Assembly: GCA_030674155.1 (NCBI GenBank)
Contig: CM060344.1
Location: 21,496,523 to 21,560,522 of the forward strand
Source: Stramonita haemastoma
Taxonomy: Eukaryota > Mollusca > Gastropoda > Neogastropoda > Muricidae
Direction of reading: 5' to 3'
DNA: 64,000 nucleotides
How positions within the stretch are numbered: position 1 is the first letter of the stretch; each line of letters starts with the position of its first letter. This document shows positions 24,767 to 37,722 of this stretch, one piece after another. The notes under the pieces were generated by a model. That model saw nothing but the letters and a program-made list of their open reading frames with translations, was not told the DNA's origin and ran no database searches. Made by a program: the position numbers and the translations under genes.

Positions 24767-24944
24767 TGCAAAAAAAGGAGAACAGGATCAAAGGGATAGA
24801 AACTCAGGTAAATGTTCCATGTGATACCAGCTCCATATTTTAAATACCAACGTTTGTTAAAATACGGCCCTGATTATACATTCTCATGAAGTTCTCGAAA
24901 CAAGATAGAAACTACTCTTCCTTTCCATAATATGTGCGTGTGCC

Positions 24945-25048
24945 TGCACTTGTGCGCGCGCAAATAACCACACTACATCTACATTTACACATACACGCGC
25001 GCGCGCGTGCGCGCACGCCCGCAAGCACGCGCACGCCCGCACATGGAC
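24945..25048. repeat. Alternating CG/CA tract with Z-DNA potential
   Basis: Contains an alternating core ACGCGCGCGCGTGCGCGCAC near 24995-25015, followed by GCACGCCCGC-type words. Such tracts favour left-handed DNA under supercoiling (general knowledge). Confidence 0.85.
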
Positions 25049-26933
25049 ACGGAACAATATGTAGCTAAATTCACTTGAAAGGGGTGCTAATATTGGAAAC
25101 TTTTTCCAACTTGAATGAAAACAAGAATCAAAGCATAATACTATCATCTCAACTGAAACAAGACTATCATTACTTTTTCGTTGTTGTCGTCAATGTTGTC
25201 TAATGCCTAATACTTGAATAATTTCTTTTTGCCAGCAGATATTGTCAACTTTGTCACTACCATTGGGTTCATGATAACTGTTATGTCCACGCTGAAATCT
25301 GTCAGGAAGACAAAAAAATAGTGTGCACGACCGAAGCCACAAACTGTGAAAAGTGAAAGCAAGTCACTGTCCTACAGTATTTGTACCAGAACATGATAGC
25401 TACAAGTTCCAGAGAGCATAAGAGAATGCGGATTTTGTGGGGTGCATGTTTCTTAAATGCCTCTTTGATTCTTCCTCGGCATAATCATTTCTCCTAAGTT
25501 TGTCTTTGAATTCATTCCTTCAGTCTCTGATGAGAAAGCATAATTGTTGTCTTGTGCGTTGCTGGATAGTAGTTTCTTGCATGGCATATATTGTGTTCTG
25601 ACGTTGGTTTCATGAAAATAAAAAGATTTTTTCTTTTAAGTCCCTCTAATTCGAAGAAATGGGAGAAAAGCTAAACAATGGCAATCCCAAACAAAGCCAA
25701 GTGATGACAGATATGGAAGGCGAATGATGCATAGCGCACAAATCCAGTATCACTCAGTCCAGGGTGCTAAAAATTTAATTTATCAGGCCCTTTCCATTTA
25801 CCTAGTCCAAGTGTGGTCAGTTCCTGCTATAACTAGCACCAGCTGGCCCCATCTGGGCTGGGATGGAATGGAATAATTAACAACTGAGAGGAGCTGAAAG
25901 GGGGGAAACTGACAGCTGCGGATGATAATCATACTGCTGCTGTGATCAACGCTACAATGAAGATCGCCCAAACCCCACCCCTAGGATGCCTGGTGATCAA
26001 ATAAAAACCAACTCAAAAAGCAATAATGAAAATGTAAAATCATTTAAAAAAAAAACCCACATGACCTAGGCCATCAATGACATTCATCATCGTACACATG
26101 AAATCACAATAAATATGAACTCGCTTCTCTTTGATAAACAAAAATGGGATAAGGATGTTTCGTCCTTAAAGAATAAAACTGAGTTTACTTCAGCCAGACA
26201 TCAACGAAAAATAAACAGCGAAAAAACAACGACCCCCACCCCCACACCCCCGAACAAAGCTGTTTCATTTCAACCTCGAACAAGTCCTTCACAGTGTTAA
26301 GAAATGTACACAACTTCATCATGAGTGTCTCTTTTCCACAAACTCTATTTTACCCAGCATCAGTATCATTATTCTTATGTAAAAACTCACCATCTAGTCC
26401 CTCGTATTTTCTACTAACATAGTTATGATCTGCTGGTTTTATCAGATCTGCAGGCTTAAAAGTGTATGTCTCCAGAAAGCTGGAAGTTGCAGCGCTGCTG
26501 CTGCTAGTTGTTTGGATTCATACTTGGATAAAAGCAGAGACAAGGACATGCATATAGGTCAACGGTTTACACAAGGTGACCAGACATGTTGTGATACTAC
26601 AGCGTTTCTATGGCAACCCAAATATATTTTACAAGAACGCAATTAAAATCAAATTAGATCACACTTTGTCAAAGACCAAACACTGGTTACGAAAAACTCA
26701 ATAAAATCAACACACAACGCATACTCCCCCCTCCCCCCAAAAAAAAAAACAAAAAAAAAAGTCCCCAAAGTCAAAAACATTTTTTTGTAAAAACAAAACA
26801 AAACAAAACATTTCGCACCCCCTCTCAAAATACATAAACACAAATTACTTTTTAAAAGACTAATGAATTGTTCTGTTCATGAAATTAATTCAGGTGATCT
26901 TAGCGCATTTCAGATATCTAAGGAAGAATGCGC

Positions 26934-26935
26934 GT

Positions 26936-26992
<57 letters not shown>

Positions 26993-26997
26993 ACACA
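26934..26997. repeat. (CA)n microsatellite
   Basis: About 28 CA units. Confidence 0.97.
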
Positions 26998-29418
26998 CTT
27001 AACTCTTGTTTCTTAATCGCAGAACGTGGTTACAACTCTTCACTTTTTGATCGGCTTACTAAACTAAAACTTGACTCAGGCAGTTTGTGTAAATCAAAAA
27101 AGCAGTGGGGGAAAAATTAAACAAAAATACCACACCCTCAAAAGATTTTTTAGTTAAGAAAGCTGAACAGATACATTCATAGAGTAGCATTTAGCTCAAA
27201 ACAACCAAACTGTAACTGTTGTCCATGACCCCCCCCCCCCCCCCCTTTCGCGCCCAAAAGTGTGTTCAATAGTTGTTTCACCTCATGGCATCAGACGAAT
27301 AGTCTCAAGACCGTACAATGACAACAGCGATATTCATGTGTAGCGGCGGCAAATAATAGACAAAGACAAATCTGCACAGGACTGACTCTTTCCTACCAAA
27401 GGGTGCTGACACACCCCACAAAGGCAGTAACTATGCCACCTGTTGAGCATGACCAGGGAACCACTTCACTGGACAGCCATGCACGTGCAGCCTTACAGCA
27501 GCTGGCTGTTTCACAGAAACGTTTCCTTCATTTGAGGAAACACTCTGAATGTCGTCTGCACCACAGTTTGATCAAGTTTCCCAGCAGAATCTGCCATCGT
27601 ACGTCATGACAATGTTCCAACACAAACAAAAACGAACGTACTGAAAATTAATAAACATTTCTGTTCGTGCACACTTTTTGTTGTTGTTGTTGGTTTAAAT
27701 CACAGTAATGACTCCTGATGCAGAGAACCACTCTCACAGGGGGACGATCAGCACAGCAAACCAGGACACTGTTCATATGCAACAGTTTTACACTGAACTA
27801 CTATTAAAACATCATTCATTCATGTTCGTTAAAGTGGAATTTGCATGCCTTGTCAAGAGCATGGACGACACATGTTGGCCAATAAGAATGTGCTATTCTT
27901 GCCAGGTACATAGACTGTAAAAAAAAATCCAAGATCGAAAAGCATGAGTTAGCTATGGACTGTAAAATGATTATGTGGTAAGTAGCATGTACATGACAAG
28001 TTTTGTCAGAGGCACAAAACCATTGCCATTAAAAATCCTACTCCACCGTGGGAACAAATCATGACCCACCGATGCGAACATTTCTTTGTGAATGCTGCAG
28101 GTGCATCGCCCACGCCCTGTAGCACACACCATTTATAACCCAAAGTAGCACCAACAAAGCACTTTCCTCTGCGCCTCCTAGATGTGCATAAAAATAAGAA
28201 TAAAACACTAACCTCTCTCAGAGGTATGCGGGAAATCAGGCAATTTTGATGCAGCTTGACCAATATAAAGATACATTAATTTCTACTTGGGTAGCTTTTG
28301 TAGTAGCTTTATTTGAAAATGATCCACATGTAAGGACGAAACATCTTTCTCACGCCAGTCAATGTGACGAACAAGTTTGATTTTGCCACTTAATGTTATT
28401 TTAAATACCGTACTCGTCTCTTCAGTATATACATGACATTTATCAGGAAAGCAAGTATAATTATACTTGCACAACATTTCCCAGAAAATGGTGGGTGCTT
28501 CATGTGTTTCTGGGGTAACCAAAGTTTTGAAGTAAAACGTTTTCTTTCAATGAAGTTTTGGTTGGCAGCATGACTCAAAATGTGTGATATCAAAGTATGT
28601 ATAATTTTGGATCTTACCATTTTAATAGCCACATAGTCATCAGAAAAATAGACGGTACTGTTTTTATGATAGAGCAAACCATGAGACTCTGGCAGCAATT
28701 GCATATTAAAAAAAACATTACTGTGAAGAATCGGGCATCTTTCATGTGATATGAACTAAAATGTCCTCATGATTTAAAACCTCAAACACAGCTACGTTTG
28801 AGGTCTTGGGTATCTGTTTCACGACTCCTATAATTATATTATTATTTGGGAAGTCTACATACACTTGTGTACCATTTCCCAGACAAAGGATGGACATTAA
28901 TTCATTTATGTGTTTTAAAGGCAGTCAGGATCTGAACACCAGTATGTTTTCATTTGATATCAGAGGGCAGCATCGCGCTATCATACATGTATACCTCTGC
29001 CTTGACTCTTTTTATCTTGGGGGTAGTTCTGGTTTTGGTTGATTTCAAGAGTAGTTCAATTGCAAACAACAATATTTGCGTTATCACAGTATGCATATTA
29101 TTGAAACTTTGATAGCTATTTTGGTAGACAGTTATCTACCAAAAAAAACAACATAAATTGTCCTCATTATGTAGGAAACCATAGACACTCACAGTGATTG
29201 AAATATCAAAAGCCTCTACTTGCTAGAATCGAGCATTATCTATCTGATTTTAGTTAACATGTCAGGATTTTTTTTTTATTGTCGACTTCGAACGCGGTTC
29301 TGTTTTTAGGTTTCAGGTTTGAATTTTAAGTCTCATACTGATCTGGAAAGCTTACGTACGTACAGTGGCATACCATTTCCTGGAAAAGGACGGACATGTC
29401 ATGTGCTTCTGGGAGAAG

Positions 29419-29630
29419 GTCGGGGGAGGGGAGGGGAGGGGAGAGGAGGGGACAGCCAAGGTCTGCAAACCAGAGGTGGGGGAGGGGAGGGGAGGGGAGA
29501 GCCAAGGTCTGCAAGCCAGAGGTGGGGGAGGGGAGGGGAGGGGAGGGGACAGCCAAGGTCTGCAAGCCAGAGGTGGGGGAGGGGAGGGGAGGGGAGGGGA
29601 GGGGACAGCCAAGGTCTGCAAGCCTGGTTT
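29419..29630. repeat. G-rich minisatellite, four units of about 46-55 bp
   Basis: Each unit joins CAGCCAAGGTCTGCAA (or AGCCAAGG in one) to a variable (GGGGA)n block. Copies of the AGCCAAGGTCTGCAA word start near 29454, 29500, 29552 and 29606. The G blocks have many consecutive GGGG runs separated by single A, a textbook quadruplex pattern on the plus strand. The unit length varies with the number of GGGGA repeats. Confidence 0.95.
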
Positions 29631-29639
29631 CCCCATAAG

Positions 29640-30770
29640 GTATGAGAAGGCGACCTAACGCAAACAGTACACCCACTCCCATAACGCAGTGACCCTCTTG
29701 GTTCGGCCCTCGTGGTTGAGTGAAGCGCAGTGGTGTGAGAACAGTCAGCAAAAGAGTTTGAAAACGGGTTTCATCTGTACGTAGTACATTAGCGCATGTT
29801 TAGCTGCGCGTTCACCCTTGTTCAGGTATCGGCTCTCCTAACAGTGATGGCCTCTGCTGCTGGTAGGGCCATAGTATGAACAATGGTGACAGGTATTGGA
29901 GAATCGGTCATGGCTGAGGAAATAAACAGCATATGGACATAACCATGCTGGTTTGGGTTCCATTTTTCAGTTTGGTAGCAGGTGTTTTTCAGCAGACATC
30001 CTCCTCCACACCGTGGGTAGACTTGACAATTTCAAAGCATGTTTTATTTCTGTTCAACAGTTGGCTTTAAAAAAAAAATTATACGCTAGGTACTTATGAG
30101 TTTTCAAAATAATAAGAACAATAAGATTCCTATAGGCAGTCTTTTCCCTCCCTTGCTGTTTATTTAATAAGAAAATTCTCGTTACGTGGAAAAAAACAAA
30201 CATGGAGATTGCATTTGAAACAGGCTGAATTCAAGTATGGACAAACACAAAATCATAAAACAGACTGCATTAGCGCGAACACAGCAACGTTCCATGCGAA
30301 CAACGTAATCAGATATTTAGCTGACTATTCGCATGCCTTTTTTTTTTTTTTTAAAGAAAATCTAACAGCATACTCATTTGATAAGTCCTGCATTTTGAGT
30401 CCATGAATGCAGCTATACAATTTGAGACAAATGACAAAAACATTGAAATAATAATGATTCAAATGTTTAACCAAAACAATTTCGACGGCCTAAGAGCTCT
30501 AACTCTGATAATAGTCGGTATATAATTATAACACTAATTTTTATTGACAATTAATGTAAAGCAATAGTTTGTGATATCAAAGGGGGGAAAAATAAACGTA
30601 AACATCAAAATTCTCACAGACGGTAAGTAAAACTGTCATCAACAAGACATTAATGACACGTGTGGTAGTGCTACCATGGTTCAAATATTTAGTTGTGCTT
30701 TGTGGTTCCTAACCGGAGACAATACTTTTAATCATTCGTTTTCATTGTCACAGTAACCCCGAAGTTGAAA
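29640..30770. other. Noncoding part of duplication copy 2
   Basis: Aligned with 6420-7600 of copy 1. A T-run near 30337-30351 is present. No exon recognised. Confidence 0.55.
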
Positions 30771-30779
30771 TGCGGCTAA

Positions 30780-30865
30780 CTTTCTGGTGGGTAAAACGGT
30801 CGCATACACAAATCACCATTGCCGAACCTTGGGGCTGTAGCCAAGGAACAGAAAAAACTTAGACT
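30780..30865. repeat. Short dispersed motif shared with 63630-63740
   Basis: Common words in order are AATGCGGCT, GGTGG(G/A)TAAAA, ACGGTCGCATA, TCACCATTG, GAACCTTG and GTAGC. The order recalls the tail of a widespread molluscan short repeat, so it is better read as a dispersed element than as a third duplication copy. Confidence 0.55.
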
Positions 30866-30920
30866 AAAACCTGATCACACAAATTTTGAAATGTAAATCA
30901 AATTTCAAGAAATAAAAAGG

Positions 30921-30928
30921 GCGCGCGC

Positions 30929-30985
<57 letters not shown>

Positions 30986-30993
30986 CACACACA
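30921..30993. repeat. (GC)n-(GCAC)n-(CA)n compound tract
   Basis: Three contiguous alternating purine-pyrimidine repeats: GC, then about eleven ACGC units, then CA. Strong Z-DNA-prone composition. Confidence 0.97.
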
Positions 30994-31138
30994 GAGAACT
31001 GGACTAAAAATCAACAACAAGAAGAAATTCTACCCTCGTCCTAATTCACGACTACACACAGAAAACTTGATGGCTGCTGAGAAGGTAAATATACGAAAAA
31101 CAGTTGGGAAACCACCTCGGTTCGTTTGTGCTCCAAAA

Positions 31139-31141
<3 letters not shown>

Positions 31142-31211
<70 letters not shown>
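31142..31211. repeat. (GA)n microsatellite
   Basis: About 35 GA units, at the site homologous to 7853-7941 in copy 1. Confidence 0.97.
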
Positions 31212-31213
<2 letters not shown>

Positions 31214-31577
31214 AAATTATGTGTAATATCCATATTCCAATGATAACACAGTCCTAGCCCACCCAGACTTCAAAATGGTAGCGTATCAAAGACCATGCGT
31301 CTGTTTCGATCTGCTTGCACGTCAAGTGACGGTAGACTCTGTTGTGGTACAAACGACATGATTTATTATGCTTTAGCTATATGAAGGCAACGACTGTAGG
31401 ATAAGGAGAACATCAGGTAACCGACAGCGCTGCGTGTCATCTAAAGCGTCGTCATTTTGGTAGGTTCTTAATAATTATGCGTGCGCGCCAGCATTCAAGG
31501 GTGCATGCCTGTGTATGTACGGGAGAGCCTGTGCGTTTCTTCGCGTGCGTTCCCATTTGGTATTGGTACCTGTACGA

Positions 31578-31658
31578 ACCGTATGTGTGTCTGTGTGAGT
31601 GTGTTAGTGTGTGTGAGTGTGTATGTGTGTAGTGTGTGAATGTGTATGTGTGTGTGTG

Positions 31659-31725
<67 letters not shown>

Positions 31726-31925
31726 TGTGTGTGTATGTGTTGTGTGTGTGTGTGTGGTGTGTTGTGTGTGTGTGTGTGTGTGTAGTGTGTGTGTGGTGTG
31801 TAGTGTGTGTGTGTGTGTGTAGTGTGTGTGTGTGTAGTGTGTGTGTGTGTGTGTGGTGTGTGTGTGTGTGGTGTGTTGTGTGTGTGTGTGTGTGTGTGGT
31901 GTGTGTGTGTGTAGTGTGTGTGTGT

Positions 31926-31982
<57 letters not shown>
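31578..31982. repeat. Long interrupted (GT)n array
   Basis: About 400 bp of GT with AGTGTG, GGTGTG and TTGTGT interruptions. It faces the CA array at 32245-32630 as an imperfect inverted partner. Confidence 0.97.
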
Positions 31983-31987
<5 letters not shown>

Positions 31988-32243
31988 TAAAAACAAACAA
32001 ACCTCGGAACAGTAATCCAAAAATATCACAAGCAAACACGCTCCCCCCCCCTAAAAAAAAAGACTACGGCTTATTTTGCACTTACCATAGATAAAATGGA
32101 GAAAACATGCATCCAGTCTCAGTGAGAGAGAACATTGTGGTAAAATAAGTTTTTGCATTTTGCCAGGTTGAGAAATATACATGGCGAGCTTTGCGCAGAT
32201 TTGCCTAGAAAATGAATTGCTTTTCTTACAAAACGTGATCAGG

Positions 32244-32244
<1 letters not shown>

Positions 32245-32305
<61 letters not shown>

Positions 32306-32630
32306 CACACACACACGCACACGCACACACACACGCACACACACACACCACACATACACACACACACACACCACACACATACACACACACCACACCACAC
32401 ACACACCATACCACACACCATACCACACACCACAAACACACACACAGACGCACACACACACACACACACCACATAGACACACACACACACACACACACAG
32501 AGACCACACCACACACCACAAACACACACGCACACACACACACACCCACCACAAACACACACACACATACACACACACACACACACAGACACACACACAC
32601 ACACACACACACACTAACACACACGTTCGC
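32245..32630. repeat. Long interrupted (CA)n array
   Basis: About 385 bp of CA with CCACAC, CATACC, CACGC and ACAGA interruptions. Open frames on both strands result from the repeat. Confidence 0.97.
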
Positions 32631-32639
32631 GCGTCTATA

Positions 32640-34045
32640 TACTATCAAATGAAAATTCGATGCAAACCCATTTTTCAAGTTAAAATCCCTTACAAACGCA
32701 GACAACCAAAGTCCTTCATACTCAACTTAAAAAAAGTACACAAACATGAGTTTTAAAAAAAAATATTTGGCATTGAAAGTACTTCCATTTTACCACTGCA
32801 ACAAGACAGACAAAAACCGTTGGAAAGTCGAAACATATCTGAGTTAATTGTTTACAAGGCACTGTCATCCATCTTATACTGTTAATGCGTTGGTGGATGA
32901 CTGATACTTGAAATACTTCCACGCTGAACAAAAATTCTGTTACACCTGAAATACGGAGAGCATTCACAAGCAACAATTAGTTCAGCTCGTACCCTATCGG
33001 TCACTGCTCCGTGATGTAGTGAGCAAGTGAGCACTTGTGGAAACCGCGCTGACAGCTCACCACTATCCTGAGACAAGTTTCAGGTCTGCTGCCAACAGGC
33101 TTTGACCGTCAGTGGGGAGAGAGCAAGTGTTTGTGACATGCATTTTTAAAAACGAAAACCTGAGGGGAAAAAATTAGGCATAAACATGCCAGACTGAAGT
33201 TACAGATGGCACAAATACCCCCTCAACCCCCCCCCCCCCCACAATAAATATATAAAAAAGGAAATTTAAAGTAGAAAGTGAGAAGCCTAGTCAAACAATT
33301 GACAGACAGAAGTTCCAGACGAAGAAAATTTGCAAGAACTAGCACTCGTGTTGATCACAACATCAGCAAATTAAGGTGAAGAGGCTATTTCACTGCATTT
33401 CTATCCTCTGGCGTACAGCACAACCGTTCCTCGTGTCCCTACACGGAAGAAAAGACACAGACCAGTGCAGATTTTCCCTATCTTTGGAAGTGGTGTTTGC
33501 CTTGCTGGGACAAATCCTGTAGACATTACCTTGTTTTACTGGGGAAGTGCCACAACGCTCTTGCTTGCGAGATGACACAAGGAAATGCACCTCTTTGCTT
33601 AGTTTGTAAGAACCAAGCTTATTTTGTAGGTTAACCAAGAAAATCTGTGCTTAAAAAATATCTATCCACATTACAATGACCTCAAAATTGACTATGCCAG
33701 AGTGTTACATCAGAATTTCAGTTTTTTTCTCAGAAATGTTAACTAAAAGAAGTGGAATATTGGCCATGGGATATTTTTCATCAGTCCTGAAGTCTGCTCG
33801 ACATACGCCTCACCCCTGACATAACTCAATGACGCTTCTAGTGCATTCTACACTGTTGTGTCATCCACACCACAGGCTGACTTGAGTTTTCCACCTACAG
33901 AAAACAGGACCAATTACGGCACATCCATTAGAGGGTAAGCATTCAAGCATCAGTGCTTGGTTTAAAGCTGAATCCAAAAGACTGGCTGGAAGGGGGACTG
34001 AAATCAAGCCCAATGTTTCCTCTCACTCTCACACTCTCTCACTCA
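32640..34045. other. Unassigned noncoding sequence
   Basis: Includes a poly-C run at 33226-33240 and an 82-codon minus-strand frame (33390-33638) with five cysteines and no recognised domain. Nothing here can be called a gene with confidence. Confidence 0.45.
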
Positions 34046-34408
34046 GTCCCATGTCCCAAAGGACGTAGGGGGGACATGAGAGAAGACGCAACAGAGATCT
34101 TTTTCCATGCTTCACGATCCTGTGTGGCTAGTAGGAGGTGTTGCAGGGGTTGGGCGGTCCAGTCTTTGATGTTGTCAACCCATGATTTCTTGTGGCGGCC
34201 TCTTCTTCTCTTGCCCTCGACTGTTCCTTGCAGGATGGTTTTTGCTAGGGTGTTGTGTCTTGTGGTGTGACCAAACCACATCAGCTTTCTCCTCTTTATG
34301 GTGGAGAGCAAAGGCTCTTGGGGGCCCACACGCTTTTTGATTTCTTCTTTCACATAGTTATTGGTCTTGTGTTCTTTGTATGATATTTGGAGAAGTCTTC
34401 TGTGGCAG
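34046..34408 (-). pseudogene. LINE C-terminal fragment, 5'-truncated
   Basis: Reading the minus strand from 34408 downward in one frame gives RRLLQISYKEHKTNNYVKEE, then a short linker, TIKRRKLMWFGHTTRH, LAKTILQGTVEGKRRRGR, SWVDNIKDWT and ATQDREAWKKISVASSLMSP, then a stop at about 34039. This matches the C-terminal region, downstream of the reverse transcriptase catalytic core, of the same kind of invertebrate LINE seen at 9760-11040. In that copy the equivalent words VLQGTVQGG and DNIREWT appear. The frame is intact over about 120 codons, so this copy is younger or less decayed. No RT catalytic motif, endonuclease or start is present. Upstream sequence (34409-34565) does not continue the protein, as expected for a 5'-truncated insertion. 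Confidence 0.9.
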
Positions 34409-34885
34409 GAAGAAAAAAAAACGTTCGTTCCTTTAAGCCTACAGCTTCACAGATCCCAGCCCAAGTTCGCCTTCTAGATATTGCCAGGCTCATGATGCTG
34501 TCAAATGACTGCTGCCTTAGTCCGACTTCATACGTGCCCTTTCTTGTACCAGCTCTATACGTCAATCTGTTTTAGATACTTCTGCATGCAGGAAGTCCAT
34601 TGGTTTTGGGGAGCAGAATCTAAATCAGAATCTATGACACTTTGTGTTAGGTTTAAAAAAAAAAAAAGTTATGGTTATAAAATCTACATGGTTATACAGA
34701 ACGGCTGACTATGAAAGAGGAGAAAATTACAGAAATTGGCCATCTTATTTTTTATATTCTGTGGTTTCTACTGACACAGAAGGAAATGTTAGGATACGAT
34801 CATTAAGAGTTTAAGTGCCGAGCATCGACAGCAAGCAGTTTTGACCGTTCTTCTCGATTAGTTTTGTTAGCGATTTGTGCTAGAG
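34409..34885. other. Unassigned noncoding sequence
   Basis: No feature recognised. Confidence 0.4.
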
Positions 34886-34892
34886 TTAACAC

Positions 34893-35155
<263 letters not shown>

Positions 35156-35159
35156 TAAA

Positions 35160-36100
35160 CACAAAAATAAATTATAACGCCCAACTTGATTTCAAATGCT
35201 GACCAATAAATGCCCACTTCAATCATTTGAATAACAGATTAGCCTGGTATTAGCAGAACTATGATGATGATGATGATGACGAACAAATCATAACACAGCT
35301 GATTTCGAGTGAAAAATGAATATAGGTCATTGTACTAGAAGCGAATAATATTAGCATACAACAACAGTATTTTAATTCAGATGATAATTATTAATGGCAG
35401 ATACACACACACACAAAATTACATGCAATGAAAATAGCAGAATTTGTTGTTGTTATTTTTTTAGAATGATTTTTTTGTCAAATTTTCTCGACATTTTCAA
35501 TGAAGTGTTCACCAGCTGAGAGCATTGAAAGTGACGGGTCAGACAGCATTTCTGCTGTTGCACTGTAAACATTGCAACAGCAATTACTCATTGACAGGGT
35601 AAACCGAATATCTTTGGTGACATTGTTTTGCGCCTTTAGATACTTACAATATTGTATATTCTTAACAACCAATAGCATTGAAATGTCTGCGTGCATGTCA
35701 CAAATTTTAAAGAACATCAAAAAAGTTGGTTTTTAGAAACCTTTTTGACATCAGTACGTACAACTCGCAGTTCAGGTTCCACGTCAAGTACATTGTTTAA
35801 ATTCTGTACACGTAAACACAATCTCACAGGTAATATCAACGCTGTCGGACTTTAACAAAAAAAAGAAAGAAAAAAAAGACGGGAAAATCCAAGTTTCTCA
35901 AATTTCTGCAGCAAACTGTCAAGCAGAACTGAAACTCGCCCCTTTCACTGTTCGTGCACAGTTTCAGCTATCTGTTGTAAAGTATGTTACAGAGCGTATT
36001 CTTAAAGCACTAGGAAACAAAACGCAAATCTACGCGAGAGGAAAATCTGCAACAAATACAAAGAGGATAATATATGTCTTGCATTAACAGTTTAGTTACA
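35160..36100. other. Unassigned noncoding sequence
   Basis: A short (GAT)n run lies near 35262-35280. No exon is recognised. The 80-codon minus frame at 35478-35720 has no known motif. Confidence 0.45.
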
Positions 36101-36107
36101 TTTCACT

Positions 36108-36108
36108 A

Positions 36109-36149
<41 letters not shown>
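36108..36149. repeat. (TA)n microsatellite
   Basis: About 20 TA units. Confidence 0.96.
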
Positions 36150-36153
<4 letters not shown>

Positions 36154-36355
36154 AGCTGTAGGGCTCAGAGTCGTGCTTTGTCATAGTTTATAGTTTTTAT
36201 TACAGTCTACACTTGGATATTGTCTTTAGCAACATTCTTGAGGGTTTATTATCAATGTCATTATCGCCACTGGCAAGGTTTTTTCTTCAAAAAACGTTAA
36301 CTGAATCAAGACCACAAACTTAACAAACATGAAAAAGTAGTGCATGTAAACATAC

Positions 36356-36424
36356 ACGCGCACACACACACACATACGTACGCATACACACACGTGCACA
36401 CATACACACACAAGTGTGTGTGTG

Positions 36425-36456
<32 letters not shown>

Positions 36457-36505
36457 TATCACACATATATCATAACTGTAAAGCGCGCGCACACACACAC
36501 ATATA
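36356..36505. repeat. CA/GT/GC alternating tract
   Basis: CA with ACGTACG breaks, then AAGTGTGTGTGTGCGCGCGC running directly into CACACA, and a second GCGCGC-CACACA block near 36483. The GTGTGTGCGCGCGCACACAC core is palindromic. Confidence 0.93.
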
Positions 36506-36639
36506 TTATCGCCATAGTTAATCCTTATTTTATTTCCACGGTCACCTTCTGTGCCTGATGATTGATTTTACCCTCCAGTTTCTTCGGTTTTCGTAATGTA
36601 ATACATAATGAAAATGTAATTCAAATGATGTAAAAATAT

Positions 36640-37020
36640 ACAAGTTTACGGGATAAAATCAATTTACCACTTAAGAAAAAAATCGATGAATTGCCACTCA
36701 TGACTGTGCGGTATACAATCTCGAACTGAATAACTACTTATGACTAGTACACATACCAAAATAATCCCCTTATCTATCAAGATATGCTATTTGACGGTTT
36801 AACCAATCATGACCACCTTAAGTGCTTTTGGTTACTGAAAACACGCTAAGTCACATTTTAAAAAAAAAGTAATGACCACGACAAGTTTGCCACGAAGGAG
36901 CAGTTAACTGACTACTAATGACCATTTGTTTTACCAGTGAGATACCCTCTGTTTACCATTGACGACCAGTTGCTTGACCAGTATGACGATGCAAGTAACC
37001 ACCAAGGACTGCATAGGTTA
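36640..37020. repeat. Possible eroded repeat with TGACCA/ATGACC words
   Basis: Words such as CTCATGACTG, CTTATGACTAG, ATCATGACCACC, TAATGACCACGAC, TAATGACCATTTG and GACGACCAGTTG recur roughly every 50-70 bp. This suggests a very old tandem array. Confidence 0.3.
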
Positions 37021-37524
37021 TCAGACAGTTCAGTATAAACTAAGTTGACTTGGCAAGACTTACTGTTTTTTTTTCAATAAACGTTTTCCTTGTTATTTCA
37101 TTTCAGTCCATTAAAACAACAACTGAGTTTGAAACTTGTCTTCAGCTTTTCATCAAACGCCCATCAACACACGTTACAGCTTTACAGGAGCGCTCTCTTC
37201 ACCTGTAACACGGCAAACAAAATGTAGAATACTGATTCCACACCTGTTTGGAAGTCCTGTCTCGCCTTGCTGCAGGATATACATAGAATGTACAGGTAGG
37301 TTTCTACTTGATTTTGATTGCTGCAGCACAATCCTCTTCTCAAGAAATAAATATGTTCTATTGTTCCTTTTTTCTGCTGCATAGCTACAGAAACAAGAAA
37401 CCAAGAAGGCAGACGTTGTCATACATAAGTGTCGAGTCAAATGTCTACAAAAAGGGATGTTCTCCATCACGTGAACTGAGATTCCTACGTTGTAGTGGTC
37501 TTTGGATAGGTTCTCTGTTATCAC

Positions 37525-37722
37525 GTGTGGTGAGACACAGTTCCACAGTTCTCCCAGCTATAAATGGGTACCTGCCCTCTTTAGGGTCAGGGAAGGTAAA
37601 GCAGCGAGGGAGAGAGGAGATGGGAGCCGCCCTCAATATGCTGGTCCCTAGAGACGCTGAGATCTCTGACATCTTGCTCCCCAACGACCGCACAGGTTAT
37701 GGAATATCTTTATCTTTTTACA
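37525..37722 (+). repeat. SINE-like family 2, 5'-truncated
   Basis: Starts inside the body (CCCAGCTATAAATGGGTACC) and continues through GGTAAAGCAGCGAGGGAG, GATGGGAGCC and CTCCCCAACGACCGCACAGG to a CTTTATC end. It lacks the A-box head seen at 18206 and 38540. Confidence 0.85.

Larger units (their letters stand above)
23912..28470. other. Copy 2-specific block, noncoding
   Basis: About 4.6 kb with no visible counterpart in copy 1, where the flanking anchors lie about 0.7 kb apart (5110 and 5800). It contains CA arrays (24655-24766 and 26934-26997), a CG-rich alternating tract and a poly-C run (about 27230-27245). No exon or transposase was recognised. It is either an insertion in copy 2 or a deletion from copy 1. 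Confidence 0.5.
17430..31530. repeat. Copy 2 of the collinear segmental duplication
   Basis: This is the partner of 120-8345 in the same orientation. It is longer because of a second paralogous module (18722-19345), SINE-like and microsatellite insertions, and a block at about 23.8-28.47 kb with no visible counterpart in copy 1. The last clear anchor pairs 8095-8345 with 31212-31530. Confidence 0.75.

Noticed and set aside
33390..33638. 82-codon minus-strand frame with five cysteines
   Set aside because: No signal peptide, no recognised cysteine framework and no paralogue in the window.
37136..37384. Possible exon ending at an ACAG|GTAGGT-like donor near 37292, with a pyrimidine-rich stretch upstream
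   Set aside because: Plausible splice-like words occur by chance, one candidate phase stops early, and the peptide matches nothing I know.
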